Shown here: positions 6,571-13,481 of the stretch, in pieces
How positions within the stretch are numbered: position 1 is the stretch's first letter
Layout of the letters: each line of letters begins with the position of its first letter
Source of the DNA: Proteiniphilum sp.
GTDB taxonomy: Bacteria; Bacteroidota; Bacteroidia; Bacteroidales; Dysgonomonadaceae
Assembly: GCA_031284475.1 (NCBI GenBank)
Contig: JAISZV010000329.1
Location: 1-14,760, forward strand
DNA: 14,760 nucleotides
Direction: 5' to 3'
Program-made: the position numbers and the translations under genes
Notes under the pieces: generated by a model
The model's database searches: none
What the model was told of the DNA's origin: nothing
What the model saw: the letters and a program-made list of their open reading frames with translations, nothing else

Positions 6571-7662
6571 ATGAAAAATCAATTAATTTGGGCAGTTTCA
6601 ATTCTTCTTCTTTTTTCTGCTTGCGGCAGAAAATCTGTTAGCAATACAAATGAAAGCCCTACTTCTTGCTACGAGAGTAAAGATTCTTTGTACACTCACA
6701 AAAATTTAACCATTTTCTTAATTCAAGGCGAAGATAAGTTATCGCGTAACTACCTGACGCTGGAAGAAGCAATGGAACAAAAGAAAATTACGCTGCACGA
6801 AACGGGGAGCGTAGGTGAATTGTCGGTTGATAATATTTCTTCCGATTATATTTTTATTATGGGGGGCGATATTGTGAAGGGTGGCCGTCAAGATCGTACT
6901 ATTAGCGAAGATATTGTGCTGGCTTCCGGTGATAAAAATGTGCCGCTGAAGTCGTTTTGTGTGGAGCAAAGCCGTTGGGGAAGCCGGGGGTCGGAAAACG
7001 AAGCTGTTTTTTCTTCTTCTGAAAAAATGTTGAATAATAAGGCGCTAAAGGTTGCGGCGCGAACAGAAAAAAGACAAGACAAAGTATGGGAAGAGGTGGC
7101 CGAATATCAAGAAAAAGCGAGCGAAAAGGTAAATGCGGAAGTGAGAAGTAACACTTCGCCTACAAGTTTGCAGCTTACTTTGGAAGACGACAAGATAAAA
7201 GCCGGTATCGCTGAATATGTAGATGCTTTGCAGCCTGCTTTCGACGGCAAAGATGATGTGTTGGGTTTTGCTTTTTTCATTAACGGAAAAATTTCGACGG
7301 TGGAAACTTTTGGTAATGCTGCCCTGTTTAAGAAATTGCAGAAAAAATTATTAGAAGCAGCGGCGTCGGAAGCCTTTGAACATTATGATGAAAATCTGAA
7401 ATTTGAAGCGCCGGCCTTGTCTATATTTAAGTCTTTTATGGAAACGGCAGAGAACGGCACAGAAACAAGCCGCCAAACTTCCGTCAATATGATGGAGTAT
7501 AGCAAAAAAAACGATAGCAGTATTTTAATCCGCAGCATAAATACCGATGCGGGCAAAGCGGCTTTACGGATTACGGTTTACTCTACGGATGGATTATCTA
7601 TTGACGAAAATAACAACGATTCGGACTATCAATACGGCGGCAGGCAACGCAATTGGCGGTAG
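6571..7662 (+). CDS. ARPP-1/DUF6569-like lipoprotein
   Basis: The 363-residue product starts with a lipoprotein signal: KNQ, a hydrophobic core (LIWAVSILLLF) and a lipobox ending in Cys18 (LFSAC-G). It should be lipid-anchored; the residues after Cys18 (GRKSV) lack the acidic surface-export signal known in some Bacteroidetes, so a periplasm-facing anchor is inferred. Residues ~45-137 resemble the ARPP-1 (DUF6569) domain: a YLTLEEAM block near 61-68, GGDIVKGGRQDRT at 98-110 and SFCVEQSRW at 128-136. ARPP-1 is a domain of unknown function, so no reaction is given. The rest, ~170-363, is charged and partly helical with a C-terminal Asn/Asp-rich tail. The ATG at 6563 hits a stop after three codons, so 6571 is the start. 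The gene has its own promoter and is probably monocistronic. Confidence 0.8.
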   Translation: MKNQLIWAVSILLLFSACGRKSVSNTNESPTSCYESKDSLYTHKNLTIFLIQGEDKLSRNYLTLEEAMEQKKITLHETGSVGELSVDNISSDYIFIMGGDIVKGGRQDRTISEDIVLASGDKNVPLKSFCVEQSRWGSRGSENEAVFSSSEKMLNNKALKVAARTEKRQDKVWEEVAEYQEKASEKVNAEVRSNTSPTSLQLTLEDDKIKAGIAEYVDALQPAFDGKDDVLGFAFFINGKISTVETFGNAALFKKLQKKLLEAAASEAFEHYDENLKFEAPALSIFKSFMETAENGTETSRQTSVNMMEYSKKNDSSILIRSINTDAGKAALRITVYSTDGLSIDENNNDSDYQYGGRQRNWR

Positions 7663-7670
7663 TAATGTTC

Positions 7671-7701
7671 TTTGAGGCTACGCCTAAAACGAATAACTTT
7701 G
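7671..7701 (+). promoter_or_regulatory. Promoter with textbook spacing in a gap without an assigned gene
   Basis: TTTG (7671-7674), a 19 bp gap and TAACTTTG (7694-7701) match the Bacteroidetes primary promoter closely, only 9 bp after the lipoprotein stop codon. Predicted start is about 7708. A terminator-like hairpin with a T tract lies ~270 bp downstream, so an RNA of about 280 nt is predicted. Confidence 0.55.
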
Positions 7702-7705
7702 CGGA

Positions 7706-7867
7706 ATGAGTAAATACAGGCAGCAAAGTCATGTAGCCCGGAAGTGTGATTACCCCATTGCCTCCTGGGTCTGGCGTTCCGAATATCGCTTTCGTATCTT
7801 GACGGGCATTGTAAAAGATATGGAGGAACGAGGTTCGCAATTGGACAGACACAAAAAAACATTATAG
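7706..7867 (+). CDS. Hypothetical small protein (53 aa)
   Basis: ATG at 7706 opens a 53-codon frame ending in TAG. The product (starting MSKYRQQSHVARK, with an aromatic stretch ASWVWRSEYRFRIL and the charged segment KDMEERGSQLDRHKK) is basic and not recognised. The ATG coincides with the predicted transcription start, so translation would be leaderless or start from another promoter, which argues against a normal gene. It could also be a remnant, or part of a non-coding RNA. Confidence 0.25.
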   Translation: MSKYRQQSHVARKCDYPIASWVWRSEYRFRILTGIVKDMEERGSQLDRHKKTL

Positions 7868-7875
7868 GTTGATTT

Positions 7876-7959
7876 ATGAATTTGATGTTGAATGATAAGG
7901 AAAAAACAGGAAAAGTAGACGAAGCGCAGATACAGGGAAACAGCATCCGGCATGACTGA
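7876..7959 (+). CDS. Hypothetical peptide (27 aa)
   Basis: A very short frame (MNLMLNDKEKTGKVDEAQ...) begins 8 bp after the stop of the 53-codon frame, in a different frame, and ends before the hairpin at 7946-7984 closes. It is charged and not recognised. Low confidence; it is listed because it lies inside the predicted 7708-7990 transcript. Confidence 0.15.
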   Translation: MNLMLNDKEKTGKVDEAQIQGNSIRHD

Positions 7960-7993
7960 CGCAGTATGAGCCGGTTATGCCGGACGGTTTTTA
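7946..7993 (+). terminator. Stem-loop with T tract between the convergent units
   Basis: TCCGGCAT (7946-7953) pairs perfectly with ATGCCGGA (7977-7984) around a 23 nt loop, followed by CGG and TTTTT on the plus strand. The T run overlaps the stop codon of the convergent pirin gene, so it may stop rightward transcripts before they run antisense into pirin. On the minus strand the hairpin is followed by a poorer TGCTGTTT tract and might still serve pirin. Confidence 0.5.
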
Positions 7994-8752
7994 TTCTCCC
8001 TTGTACTGCTCTTCGTTCCCTTCGTATTTTTCTTTATAACACTCTTCGTCGAATGCCATTTCTATAATTAAGAAATGCGCTTCCTGTACTGCCGTAACCG
8101 TTATGTTTTCCTTCACAATCTCCAAAGCGTCCCGCATATTCATACGGATGCCGTTTACAGCGGCTTCTCCCTCAATCAGAACTAAATATGCCTGGCGGTC
8201 GCTTCCGACCTGAAATTCAATCTGCTTTCCTTTTGAGAGAATGGCGGCGTACATGTTGATGTCGGCGTGGATTTTTATGGGAGCGGCGTTCGTTGTGTTG
8301 TCATAAGAAGTGGCTATCGGAAGCCATTTGTCGAACCTGTCCTCCAACTTAAAGCGGTAATCGCCGTAATTGGGCTTGTAGCCTTTTTTGTCGGGGAAGA
8401 TCCATATTTGCGCAAACCGGAGTTCGTCGTCCGTTTGGTTATATTCGCTGTGGGTTACTCCCGTTCCGGCGCTCATGTATTGCGATTGCCCGCGGGTAAG
8501 CGTGTGGGCGTTTCCCATGCTGTCGCGGTGCGAAAGCTCGCCTTTAATAACGTAAGATATGATTTCCATATCCTTGTGCGGGTGCGTGCCGAACCCTTCT
8601 CCTGCCTGTACGATATCGTCGTTCAATACGCGAAGCGCCCCGAAGCGTACATTGTCGGGATTGCAATATTCGGCAAAGGAAAAATGAAAATGGCTGTCCA
8701 GCCAGCCGTGCCGTCCCCGCCCCATCTTTTTACTGTCAACGTACCTAATCAT
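7991..8752 (-). CDS. Pirin family protein (YhhW-like bicupin)
   Basis: The 253-residue protein has the pirin bicupin layout. In the N-terminal cupin, THPHKDMEI gives His57 and His59, and GVTHSEYN gives His101 and Glu103, the same positions as the metal ligands of E. coli YhhW as I recall them. Pirins bind iron; YhhW shows quercetin 2,3-dioxygenase activity, while the physiological substrate is usually unknown. The C-terminal cupin (~150-235) is complete, and a charged tail (DEECYKEKYEGNEEQYKGE) extends past the usual end. No signal peptide, so cytosolic. The ATG at 8752 follows a strong GGAGG ribosome-binding site at ideal spacing, unusual for this phylum. A fold-back element lies just upstream in the leader. 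Confidence 0.9.
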   Translation of the reverse strand: MIRYVDSKKMGRGRHGWLDSHFHFSFAEYCNPDNVRFGALRVLNDDIVQAGEGFGTHPHKDMEIISYVIKGELSHRDSMGNAHTLTRGQSQYMSAGTGVTHSEYNQTDDELRFAQIWIFPDKKGYKPNYGDYRFKLEDRFDKWLPIATSYDNTTNAAPIKIHADINMYAAILSKGKQIEFQVGSDRQAYLVLIEGEAAVNGIRMNMRDALEIVKENITVTAVQEAHFLIIEMAFDEECYKEKYEGNEEQYKGE

Positions 8753-8757
8753 AAAAA

Positions 8758-8765
8758 CCTCCTTT
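8758..8765 (-). promoter_or_regulatory. Strong Shine-Dalgarno of the pirin gene
   Basis: On the minus strand AAGGAGGT sits 5 bases before the ATG. Most genes here have A-rich leaders without such a site. The CCACCTCC arm of the nearby hairpin (minus-strand 5' arm at 8802-8795) could pair with it instead of with its own partner. Confidence 0.6.
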
Positions 8766-8779
8766 TTAATTTACATTAG

Positions 8780-8946
8780 AAATCCACCTCCTTAGGAGGT
8801 GGTTATCTCCTTTTGGCTTTGCCTCAAAAAAAATTCTCTTGTATCTTATCTGACAGATAACATTTTACGAAGAAGAGAATCTAAAATAAAATTTGAGGGC
8901 TATGCCCGATTCATTATACCAAATCCACCTTCTTAAAAGATGGTAG
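8780..8946. mobile_element. MITE-like nested fold-back element upstream of pirin
   Basis: Both ends carry a related 19 bp palindrome after the same word AAATCCACCT: a perfect hairpin (CCACCTCC/GGAGGTGG, TTA loop) at 8784-8802 and a degenerate one at 8925-8943. Between them are nested inverted repeats: GGC-x3-GCC-TCAAA (8815-8828) with its near complement (8892-8906), ATTCTCTT (8833-8840) with AAGAGAAT (8873-8880), and a central TTATCTG-A-CAGATAA (8846-8860). The whole segment can fold as one long hairpin with sub-hairpins at both ends. This resembles non-autonomous palindrome-ended elements derived from IS200/IS605, but there is no transposase and no verified cleavage site. It could instead be a leader structure of pirin. 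Confidence 0.45.
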
Positions 8947-8956
8947 TTTAATTTGT

Positions 8957-9025
8957 TCATACTTTTATCCCGGATTTCAAACCGTTTATTTTCAGCGCGC
9001 TATCCATCTTCTCCGGCGTTTTCAT
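8957..9025 (-). CDS. Possible 22-aa leader peptide or gene remnant before pirin
   Basis: A minus-strand ATG about 4 bases after the predicted start (~9029) opens MKTPEKMDSALKINGLKSGIKV-stop. The TGA falls about 10 bp from the edge of the fold-back element. The composition is protein-like, so it may be the start of a gene cut by insertion, or a leader peptide. I do not recognise it. Confidence 0.25.
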   Translation of the reverse strand: MKTPEKMDSALKINGLKSGIKV

Positions 9026-9035
9026 AATTGTTGTC

Positions 9036-9043
9036 CAAAGGTA
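9036..9043 (-). promoter_or_regulatory. -7 box for the pirin transcript
   Basis: On the minus strand TACCTTTG matches TAnnTTTG. The nearest upstream TTTG (complement of 9068-9071) is 24 bp away, wider than usual. Transcription from here would include the 22-codon frame and the fold-back element in a ~275 nt leader. Confidence 0.4.
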
Positions 9044-9059
9044 TATTGATGACAAAAGA

Positions 9060-9091
9060 AGCTGCCTCAAAACGAGGCAGCTCCCTTTTTT
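9060..9091. terminator. Terminator after the ompA-like gene
   Basis: AGCTGCCTC (9060-9068) pairs perfectly with GAGGCAGCT (9074-9082) around a 5 nt loop. T tracts occur on both sides: CCCTTTTTT on the plus strand and TTCTTTT on the minus strand. It lies 32 bp past the ompA stop codon and should end that transcript; it could work in both directions. Confidence 0.85.
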
Positions 9092-9113
9092 ATTCAGTAT
9101 TCGCTATAACCTT

Positions 9114-10271
9114 TTATTCAACGAAGAAGATAGCAACACGGTTCCAGTCGTTTTCTGCATAAGGCTGTTCGGTATCGCCCTTCCAGTCTATAGAGATACG
9201 ATTGGTATTGATTCCATGATCCTTGGTCAATGCATCGGCAACCGCTCTTGCACGTTTTTCGGAAAGTGCAAAGTTGTATTTCGGAGTACCGGTTTGTTTG
9301 TCGGCATAAGCTACAATATTTACTTTCGCATTCGGATTAGCCTTCAGGTATTCAGCGGTGTTGTATACGCTAACTTGCTGACCCCTGTCGATCTTGGCCG
9401 AGTTGATGCGGAAGAATACTACGTTAGGAACGTAAACGCCTTCGGAAACAACAGTTGTCGGCCGAACTTCAGGACATTCCGGGCAAGATTCCGGTCTCAG
9501 TCTCAGTTTTTCGTTTTCTGCACGCAATCTGTTGATCTGGCTGTTCAGGTCGTTGATCAGGTTGTAATCCATCAGTTCGGCAGGAGTGAAATCCTGTTTT
9601 CCGCCAAGTCCGAATTTGATACCTGCAGCGCCCGTGAACATGCTGTCATATTCATAGGTACCGTTGGGGGCGCTTCTGTCGAAACTTTCCTGCGTTACTC
9701 TCCATCCCAATTCGAGGAAGAGGGCTACGCTCTTGGAAAGCTGGAAATTATTGATCAAACCCACATTGTAAGTCCCTGTCTGATTTTGCTTCTTGAACAA
9801 ATCGCCGTTAGGATTCGGCTTTTTCCAATCTTTGTCCAGGCCGTACATGTAACCGATACCAAGATAAGGAATCAGGCTGTAAACCCTGTCGGGATTGTAG
9901 CTGCCCCATGCATTGGTGATGTTATACATCAAGTCCACATGTCCGCCTAACCAATTTTGTTCGGGATCAATTCCTGTGGCTACGTGTTGGATATTACCGC
10001 CGTCGATGACTACACGGGCTCCCCAGTTGGGAGAATTCCAGCGTCCGATCTCAATTTGTCCGTTCCATCCCAAACGATCGCCGAAACTTGCGTCGGCGTC
10101 ATTTTCACCCTTGGTAAAATAAAGGTTGGTTCCACCGCCAAGACCAATATACCAATTATCACTTGCTTTGTTTTTCAGGTACACTGTACCGTGAGAAACG
10201 TTTTGTACTTCTTGTGCACTTATGCCGAAAGCAACAAGAGCAGAAAATAAAAGTAAACCAAACTTTTTCAT
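9114..10271 (-). CDS. OmpA family outer-membrane porin
   Basis: The 385-residue protein begins with a Sec signal peptide (MKKFGLLLFSALVAFGISA, cleavage before QE). Residues ~40-222 alternate glycine/aromatic beta segments typical of an 8-stranded OmpA barrel. A short coiled-coil (INDLNSQINRLRAENEKLRL, about 239-258) and a CPECP linker (263-267) lead to an OmpA C-terminal domain from ~280: VVFFRINSAKID, YADKQTG (with Asp324) and NFALSEKRARAV (333-344), where the Asp and Arg of the family bind diaminopimelate of peptidoglycan. The protein probably ties the outer membrane to the wall and resembles the abundant OmpA-like proteins of Porphyromonas. A strong terminator follows and a 5' leader of ~155 nt precedes it, so it is probably monocistronic and highly expressed. 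Confidence 0.93.
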   Translation of the reverse strand: MKKFGLLLFSALVAFGISAQEVQNVSHGTVYLKNKASDNWYIGLGGGTNLYFTKGENDADASFGDRLGWNGQIEIGRWNSPNWGARVVIDGGNIQHVATGIDPEQNWLGGHVDLMYNITNAWGSYNPDRVYSLIPYLGIGYMYGLDKDWKKPNPNGDLFKKQNQTGTYNVGLINNFQLSKSVALFLELGWRVTQESFDRSAPNGTYEYDSMFTGAAGIKFGLGGKQDFTPAELMDYNLINDLNSQINRLRAENEKLRLRPESCPECPEVRPTTVVSEGVYVPNVVFFRINSAKIDRGQQVSVYNTAEYLKANPNAKVNIVAYADKQTGTPKYNFALSEKRARAVADALTKDHGINTNRISIDWKGDTEQPYAENDWNRVAIFFVE

Positions 10272-10433
10272 AAATTTAAATTCTAATTAAACATTTTATT
10301 ACAATAACTCGATATAATTTTTTTCATTCGTTGATGTATGTATTACACATTTAGTACAATTTTACCACCCCACGTATAACATCTCCATACAAAATAATGT
10401 TCGTCAAAGTAATTTTTTTCTTACTTCATTTCG

Positions 10434-10441
10434 CAAAGATA
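10434..10441 (-). promoter_or_regulatory. -7 box upstream of the ompA-like gene
   Basis: The minus strand reads TATCTTTG, a TAnnTTTG match. No TTTG is found at the -33 distance. Start predicted near 10427, leaving a long A/T-rich leader of about 155 nt, common for abundant outer-membrane protein messages. Confidence 0.5.
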
Positions 10442-10551
10442 AAACTTAAATTTTATATATGCTCTATTTTGTGTAAAAAATCACCAAGAAATAGCATTAT
10501 AGCGCTACTTATTACCCGCGTTTTTTTGTTTCGTTGATAATAGTTCCCGTT

Positions 10552-11412
10552 TTATCCCAGATAGGTTTTCAGTAGCTTGCTCCTGGAGTCTTGCCGGAGT
10601 CTCCTGATAGCCTTCTCCTTGATCTGGCGGACGCGTTCGCGCGTCAACTGGAATTTATCGCCAATCTCTTCGAGGGTCATCTCCTGGCATCCGATACCGA
10701 AAAACATTTTAATGATATCGCTTTCCCTCTCCGTCAGGGTTGAGAGCGCCCTGTCGATCTCCTTCTGGAGCGATTCGTTGATCAGCGTATGGTCTGCTAC
10801 GGGAGCGTCATCGTTTACCAACACATCCAACAGGCTGTTGTCTTCTCCTTCCACAAAAGGAGCATCCATAGAGATATGGCGGCCCGACACTTTCAGGGAG
10901 TCCGTCACTTTTTCTACCGACAGATCCAGTTCCTGCGCCAATTCTTCGGCCGAAGGCCTCCGTTCATTCTCCTGTTCAAACTTTTGAAATGCTTTGCTGA
11001 TTTTATTGAGTGATCCTACCTGGTTCAGCGGTAACCTGACTATTCTGGACTGTTCGGCCAATGCTTGCAAGATTGATTGACGGATCCACCAAACGGCATA
11101 ACTAATGAATTTAAACCCCCTGGTTTCGTCAAATTTCTCGGCAGCCTTGATCAAGCCGAGATTGCCCTCGTTGATCAGGTCGGGCAAACTCAATCCCTGG
11201 TTCTGGTACTGCTTGGCTACCGATACCACAAACCGGAGATTGGCTCTGGTGAGTTTTTCCAGCGCCTGGCGGTCGCCCCTCTTGATGGCCTGCGCCAATT
11301 CTACCTCCTCTTCTACGGTGATCAGGTCTTCACGACCGATCTCCTGGAGGTATTTGTCCAGAGAAGCGCTTTCCCGGTTTGTGATTGATTTTGTAATCTT
11401 TAATTGTCTCAT
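10552..11412 (-). CDS. rpoD: RNA polymerase primary sigma factor (sigma-70 family, RpoD/SigA type)
   Basis: The 286-residue protein has sigma regions 1.2 ([11 protein letters not shown], 16-26), 2 ([36 protein letters not shown] in the core-binding part; [11 protein letters not shown] in the -10 recognition helix, 104-114), 3 (~130-190) and 4 ([14 protein letters not shown] 226-239; helix-turn-helix [26 protein letters not shown]). It lacks region 1.1, giving the short form typical of the Bacteroidetes primary sigma factor, which recognises the TTTG/TAnnTTTG promoters seen throughout this window. AGGAGG lies 11 bases before the ATG. The gene has a good promoter and a ~195 nt leader with a duplicated repeat. 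The product directs housekeeping transcription with core RNA polymerase. Confidence 0.95.
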   Translation of the reverse strand: MRQLKITKSITNRESASLDKYLQEIGREDLITVEEEVELAQAIKRGDRQALEKLTRANLRFVVSVAKQYQNQGLSLPDLINEGNLGLIKAAEKFDETRGFKFISYAVWWIRQSILQALAEQSRIVRLPLNQVGSLNKISKAFQKFEQENERRPSAEELAQELDLSVEKVTDSLKVSGRHISMDAPFVEGEDNSLLDVLVNDDAPVADHTLINESLQKEIDRALSTLTERESDIIKMFFGIGCQEMTLEEIGDKFQLTRERVRQIKEKAIRRLRQDSRSKLLKTYLG

Positions 11413-11449
11413 TTATGCTTGATCCTCCTAAATTATCTTGTCGTGAACA

Positions 11450-11599
11450 TTTTCGTTAAGCCAAATGAGCAAAGCCAAACGTGTTTGAGCTTTGCCATAG
11501 CGAGAAAATGGCTAATGCAATTGAACTATTCGTTAAGCGGGAGCAGAAGTCAAACTTATTTGAATTATGCCGAGCACAGAAATAGCCTGATGCTATAGA
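11450..11599. repeat. Tandem ~75 bp imperfect repeat in the sigma-factor leader
   Basis: Two units, about 11450-11523 and 11526-11599, share the order TTCGTTAAGC, GAGC, CAAAC-n2-(G/A)TTTGA, TTTGCC/TATGCC, AGC, AAAT, GC, ATGC. The central dyad is CAAACGTGTTTG (11476-11487) in the first and CAAACTTATTTG (11551-11562) in the second. In the first unit GCAAAGC (11469-11475) and GCTTTGC (11489-11495) extend it to a long hairpin. The repeats fill most of the transcribed leader of rpoD. A related copy lies at 13394-13405. Confidence 0.6.
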
Positions 11600-11614
11600 A
11601 TCTTTTCGGGGGTG

Positions 11615-11647
11615 CAAAAGTACAAAATATTTCCGATACCGGACAAA
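11615..11647 (-). promoter_or_regulatory. Promoter of the primary sigma factor gene
   Basis: On the minus strand TTTG (complement of 11644-11647), 21 bp, then TACTTTTG (complement of 11615-11622) fit the Bacteroidetes consensus. Predicted start near 11608, giving a ~195 nt leader. The sigma factor would thus transcribe its own gene. Confidence 0.65.
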
Positions 11648-11683
11648 TTAAACTAACTAATGAACCTCGTCAATAAACTATAA

Positions 11684-11716
11684 CAAAGGAATCCGGTATA
11701 AAAACCAATTCCTTTG
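11684..11716. terminator. CAAAGGAAT inverted repeat between rpoD promoter and degP stop
   Basis: CAAAGGAAT (11684-11692) pairs perfectly with ATTCCTTTG (11708-11716) around 15 nt. It is 70 bp beyond the degP stop codon, so it may end or protect that transcript, but no T tract follows. ATACCGG (11636-11642) and CCGGTAT (11693-11699) form a second inverted pair bracketing the -33 region of the rpoD promoter, so a regulatory role is also possible. Confidence 0.35.
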
Positions 11717-11785
11717 CATAAAACACGAATAACTACTTATTTGTTACTGAAAAAGTCGAGATTAACCTTTGTTAACCCGTACTTA

Positions 11786-13318
11786 TCAGATGTTTGACAG
11801 ATCAATCGCAATATATTGCGTTCTTCCGTTCGGATAAAAGCCCGCTACAAGCAGCACTTTGTCCTGACGGCTTCGGGTGGTTGCTACGATGTTCGTTACA
11901 TCGCTTTCGCTATTAACGGGCGTATTGTTGATCCTCATAATGATGAATCCTTTGTTGATCCCCTCTTTCCTGAAAATCCCGCTACTCTCCACGCTTTCCA
12001 CTTCAATACCGCTTGAAATACCCAAAGCTCTTTTCCTTTCATCCGGTATTTGTTTGAATGTGGCGCCCAGCGCGTTCACCGCATTTGCACTGCGCGTGAT
12101 TTCCGTATTTCCCTCATTGTTTGTTAATTCAACGGTGAAAGAGCGGTTATTGCCGTTTCGTTCAACCGTTACGTTGACTTTTTCTCCCGGGCGGTATTTG
12201 GTCAACTGGCTCTGCAATTCGGCAAAATTGCGGATAGGCGCATTATTGATGGCCGTGATAACGTCTCCCTTCTGTATTCCGGCGGCTTTGGCGGCGCTCC
12301 GGTCGCTGAATCCTTCTACCTGTACGCCCTTTATTTGCGACAGTTCACGCGCTTTATCGGGATCCTGGCGCCTGATATTCTCGATATTAGGAACCTCGAT
12401 TCCCAGCAGGGCGCGCTGTACGGTTCCGTATTCTTTGAGGTCGGCAGCGATTTTCCCCGCGATGGAGATGGGTACGGCGAAAGCGTACCCGGCAAAATTA
12501 CCCGTCTCCGAGTATATCGCGGTATTAATTCCTACCAGCTCTCCGCGCGTATTGACCAATGCTCCCCCGCTGTTTCCCGGATTAACGGCCGCGTCTATCT
12601 GGATGAAGGATTGGATTCCCAGCCCGCCGCCCATTACATTGCCCCTGTTCTTGGCGCTTACGATACCGGCGGTAACGGTAGAGGTCAGGTTGAACGGATT
12701 GCCTACCGCCAATACCCATTCTCCTACCCGTAGCTCATCGGAATTGCCGAAAGTGAGATAGGGGAAATCATTCCCTTCTATTTTCAGCAGCGCGATATCG
12801 CTCATGCGGTCGGTTCCGGCCACTTTGGCTACAAACTCCCGGTTGTCGTTGAGGGTGACGGATACCTCATTGGCATTCTCCACCACGTGGTTGTTTGTGA
12901 TGATATACCCGTCTTTAGAGATGATCACCCCTGACCCGAAACCAACCTGTTCGCGCGGTTGAGAAGGCATACTACGGTCGCCGAATCCGAAGAAGAAATC
13001 GAACGGATTGATATATTGCTGCTGGGTTACTGTTTTTGTCTTTACGTGCACTACCCCATCGACCGACTTGGAGGCGGCTTCCGTAAAATCGGGGTATCCG
13101 TCCGATGTGGTGAGGTTTGCGAGTACTACATTCTTGTCCTGTTCAAAGGAGTTGGCATAGGCGCTGACTTCCTCTGAAATCTTGCCTCTCGATGAGCCGG
13201 AAAACAACCTGTTCCCGTCGTTTTTGCTTATTACATTGTAACCCATTAAGGTGACAATTGAACTTACAATTGCCACCAATACGATCAGAATTACGTTTTT
13301 ACTATTTCCTATGTTCAT
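11786..13318 (-). CDS. degP: DegP/HtrA periplasmic serine protease-chaperone (Do family)
   Basis: The 510-residue protein has a single N-terminal hydrophobic segment (VILIVLVAIVSSIVTLMGY, ~9-27) that acts as signal or membrane anchor, placing it in the periplasm. The trypsin-like domain (~80-295) keeps the full triad: His144 in TNNHVVE, Asp174 in SDIALLK and Ser250 in NPGNSGGAL. Two PDZ domains follow (~300-400, LLGIEVP to VELTN; ~415-505, with SSGIEVESV). Such proteins degrade or refold misfolded envelope proteins, including porins like the one encoded nearby. No residue is missing and the length matches the family. A -33/-7 promoter lies just upstream, with TTAAC repeats farther out. Confidence 0.95.
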   Translation of the reverse strand: MNIGNSKNVILIVLVAIVSSIVTLMGYNVISKNDGNRLFSGSSRGKISEEVSAYANSFEQDKNVVLANLTTSDGYPDFTEAASKSVDGVVHVKTKTVTQQQYINPFDFFFGFGDRSMPSQPREQVGFGSGVIISKDGYIITNNHVVENANEVSVTLNDNREFVAKVAGTDRMSDIALLKIEGNDFPYLTFGNSDELRVGEWVLAVGNPFNLTSTVTAGIVSAKNRGNVMGGGLGIQSFIQIDAAVNPGNSGGALVNTRGELVGINTAIYSETGNFAGYAFAVPISIAGKIAADLKEYGTVQRALLGIEVPNIENIRRQDPDKARELSQIKGVQVEGFSDRSAAKAAGIQKGDVITAINNAPIRNFAELQSQLTKYRPGEKVNVTVERNGNNRSFTVELTNNEGNTEITRSANAVNALGATFKQIPDERKRALGISSGIEVESVESSGIFRKEGINKGFIIMRINNTPVNSESDVTNIVATTRSRQDKVLLVAGFYPNGRTQYIAIDLSNI

Positions 13319-13365
13319 AATCTTTTTGTGTTGATGTTTGTCATTATACCTATATATCTATGCAA

Positions 13366-13405
13366 CAAATATAATGAAAGCCAAAAGGCAGGCCAAACTT
13401 GTTTG
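13366..13405 (-). promoter_or_regulatory. degP promoter whose -33 lies in a CAAACTTGTTTG dyad
   Basis: On the minus strand TTTG (complement of 13394-13397), 20 bp, then TATATTTG (complement of 13366-13373) fit the consensus. The TTTG is one half of CAAACTTGTTTG (13394-13405), and the flanking GAACTTGTCTGAGGC resembles the rpoD-leader repeat units. A protein bound to the dyad would compete with polymerase. Confidence 0.6.
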
Positions 13406-13434
13406 AACTTGTCTGAGGCGTATCTTATATTCCA

Positions 13435-13442
13435 CAAATATA
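13435..13442 (-). promoter_or_regulatory. Second possible -7 box upstream of degP
   Basis: The minus strand again reads TATATTTG, 69 bp upstream of the first box, without a matching -33 TTTG. It may be a second degP start or chance in A/T-rich DNA. Confidence 0.25.
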
Positions 13443-13481
13443 TGACAAATAACATGCAGATTTTTTACGGGTAGAATGGCT

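Noticed and set aside
6563..6574. ATG at 6563 as the lipoprotein start
   Set aside because: It reaches a stop after three codons; the signal peptide begins at 6571.
8267..8779. 170-codon plus-strand frame opposite pirin
   Set aside because: Antisense to a complete pirin with all four metal ligands; no signal peptide or family motif.
8784..8943. CRISPR array
   Set aside because: Only two unequal palindromic copies, with nested inverted repeats instead of regular spacers, and no cas genes.
11450..11599. CRISPR or tRNA-like structure in the sigma-factor leader
   Set aside because: Just two diverged units of ~75 bp and no cloverleaf or CCA end; a tandem leader repeat fits better.
11877..12761. 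294-codon plus-strand frame opposite degP
   Set aside because: Antisense shadow of the protease and PDZ coding sequence; the hydrophobic look comes from complementing degP codons.
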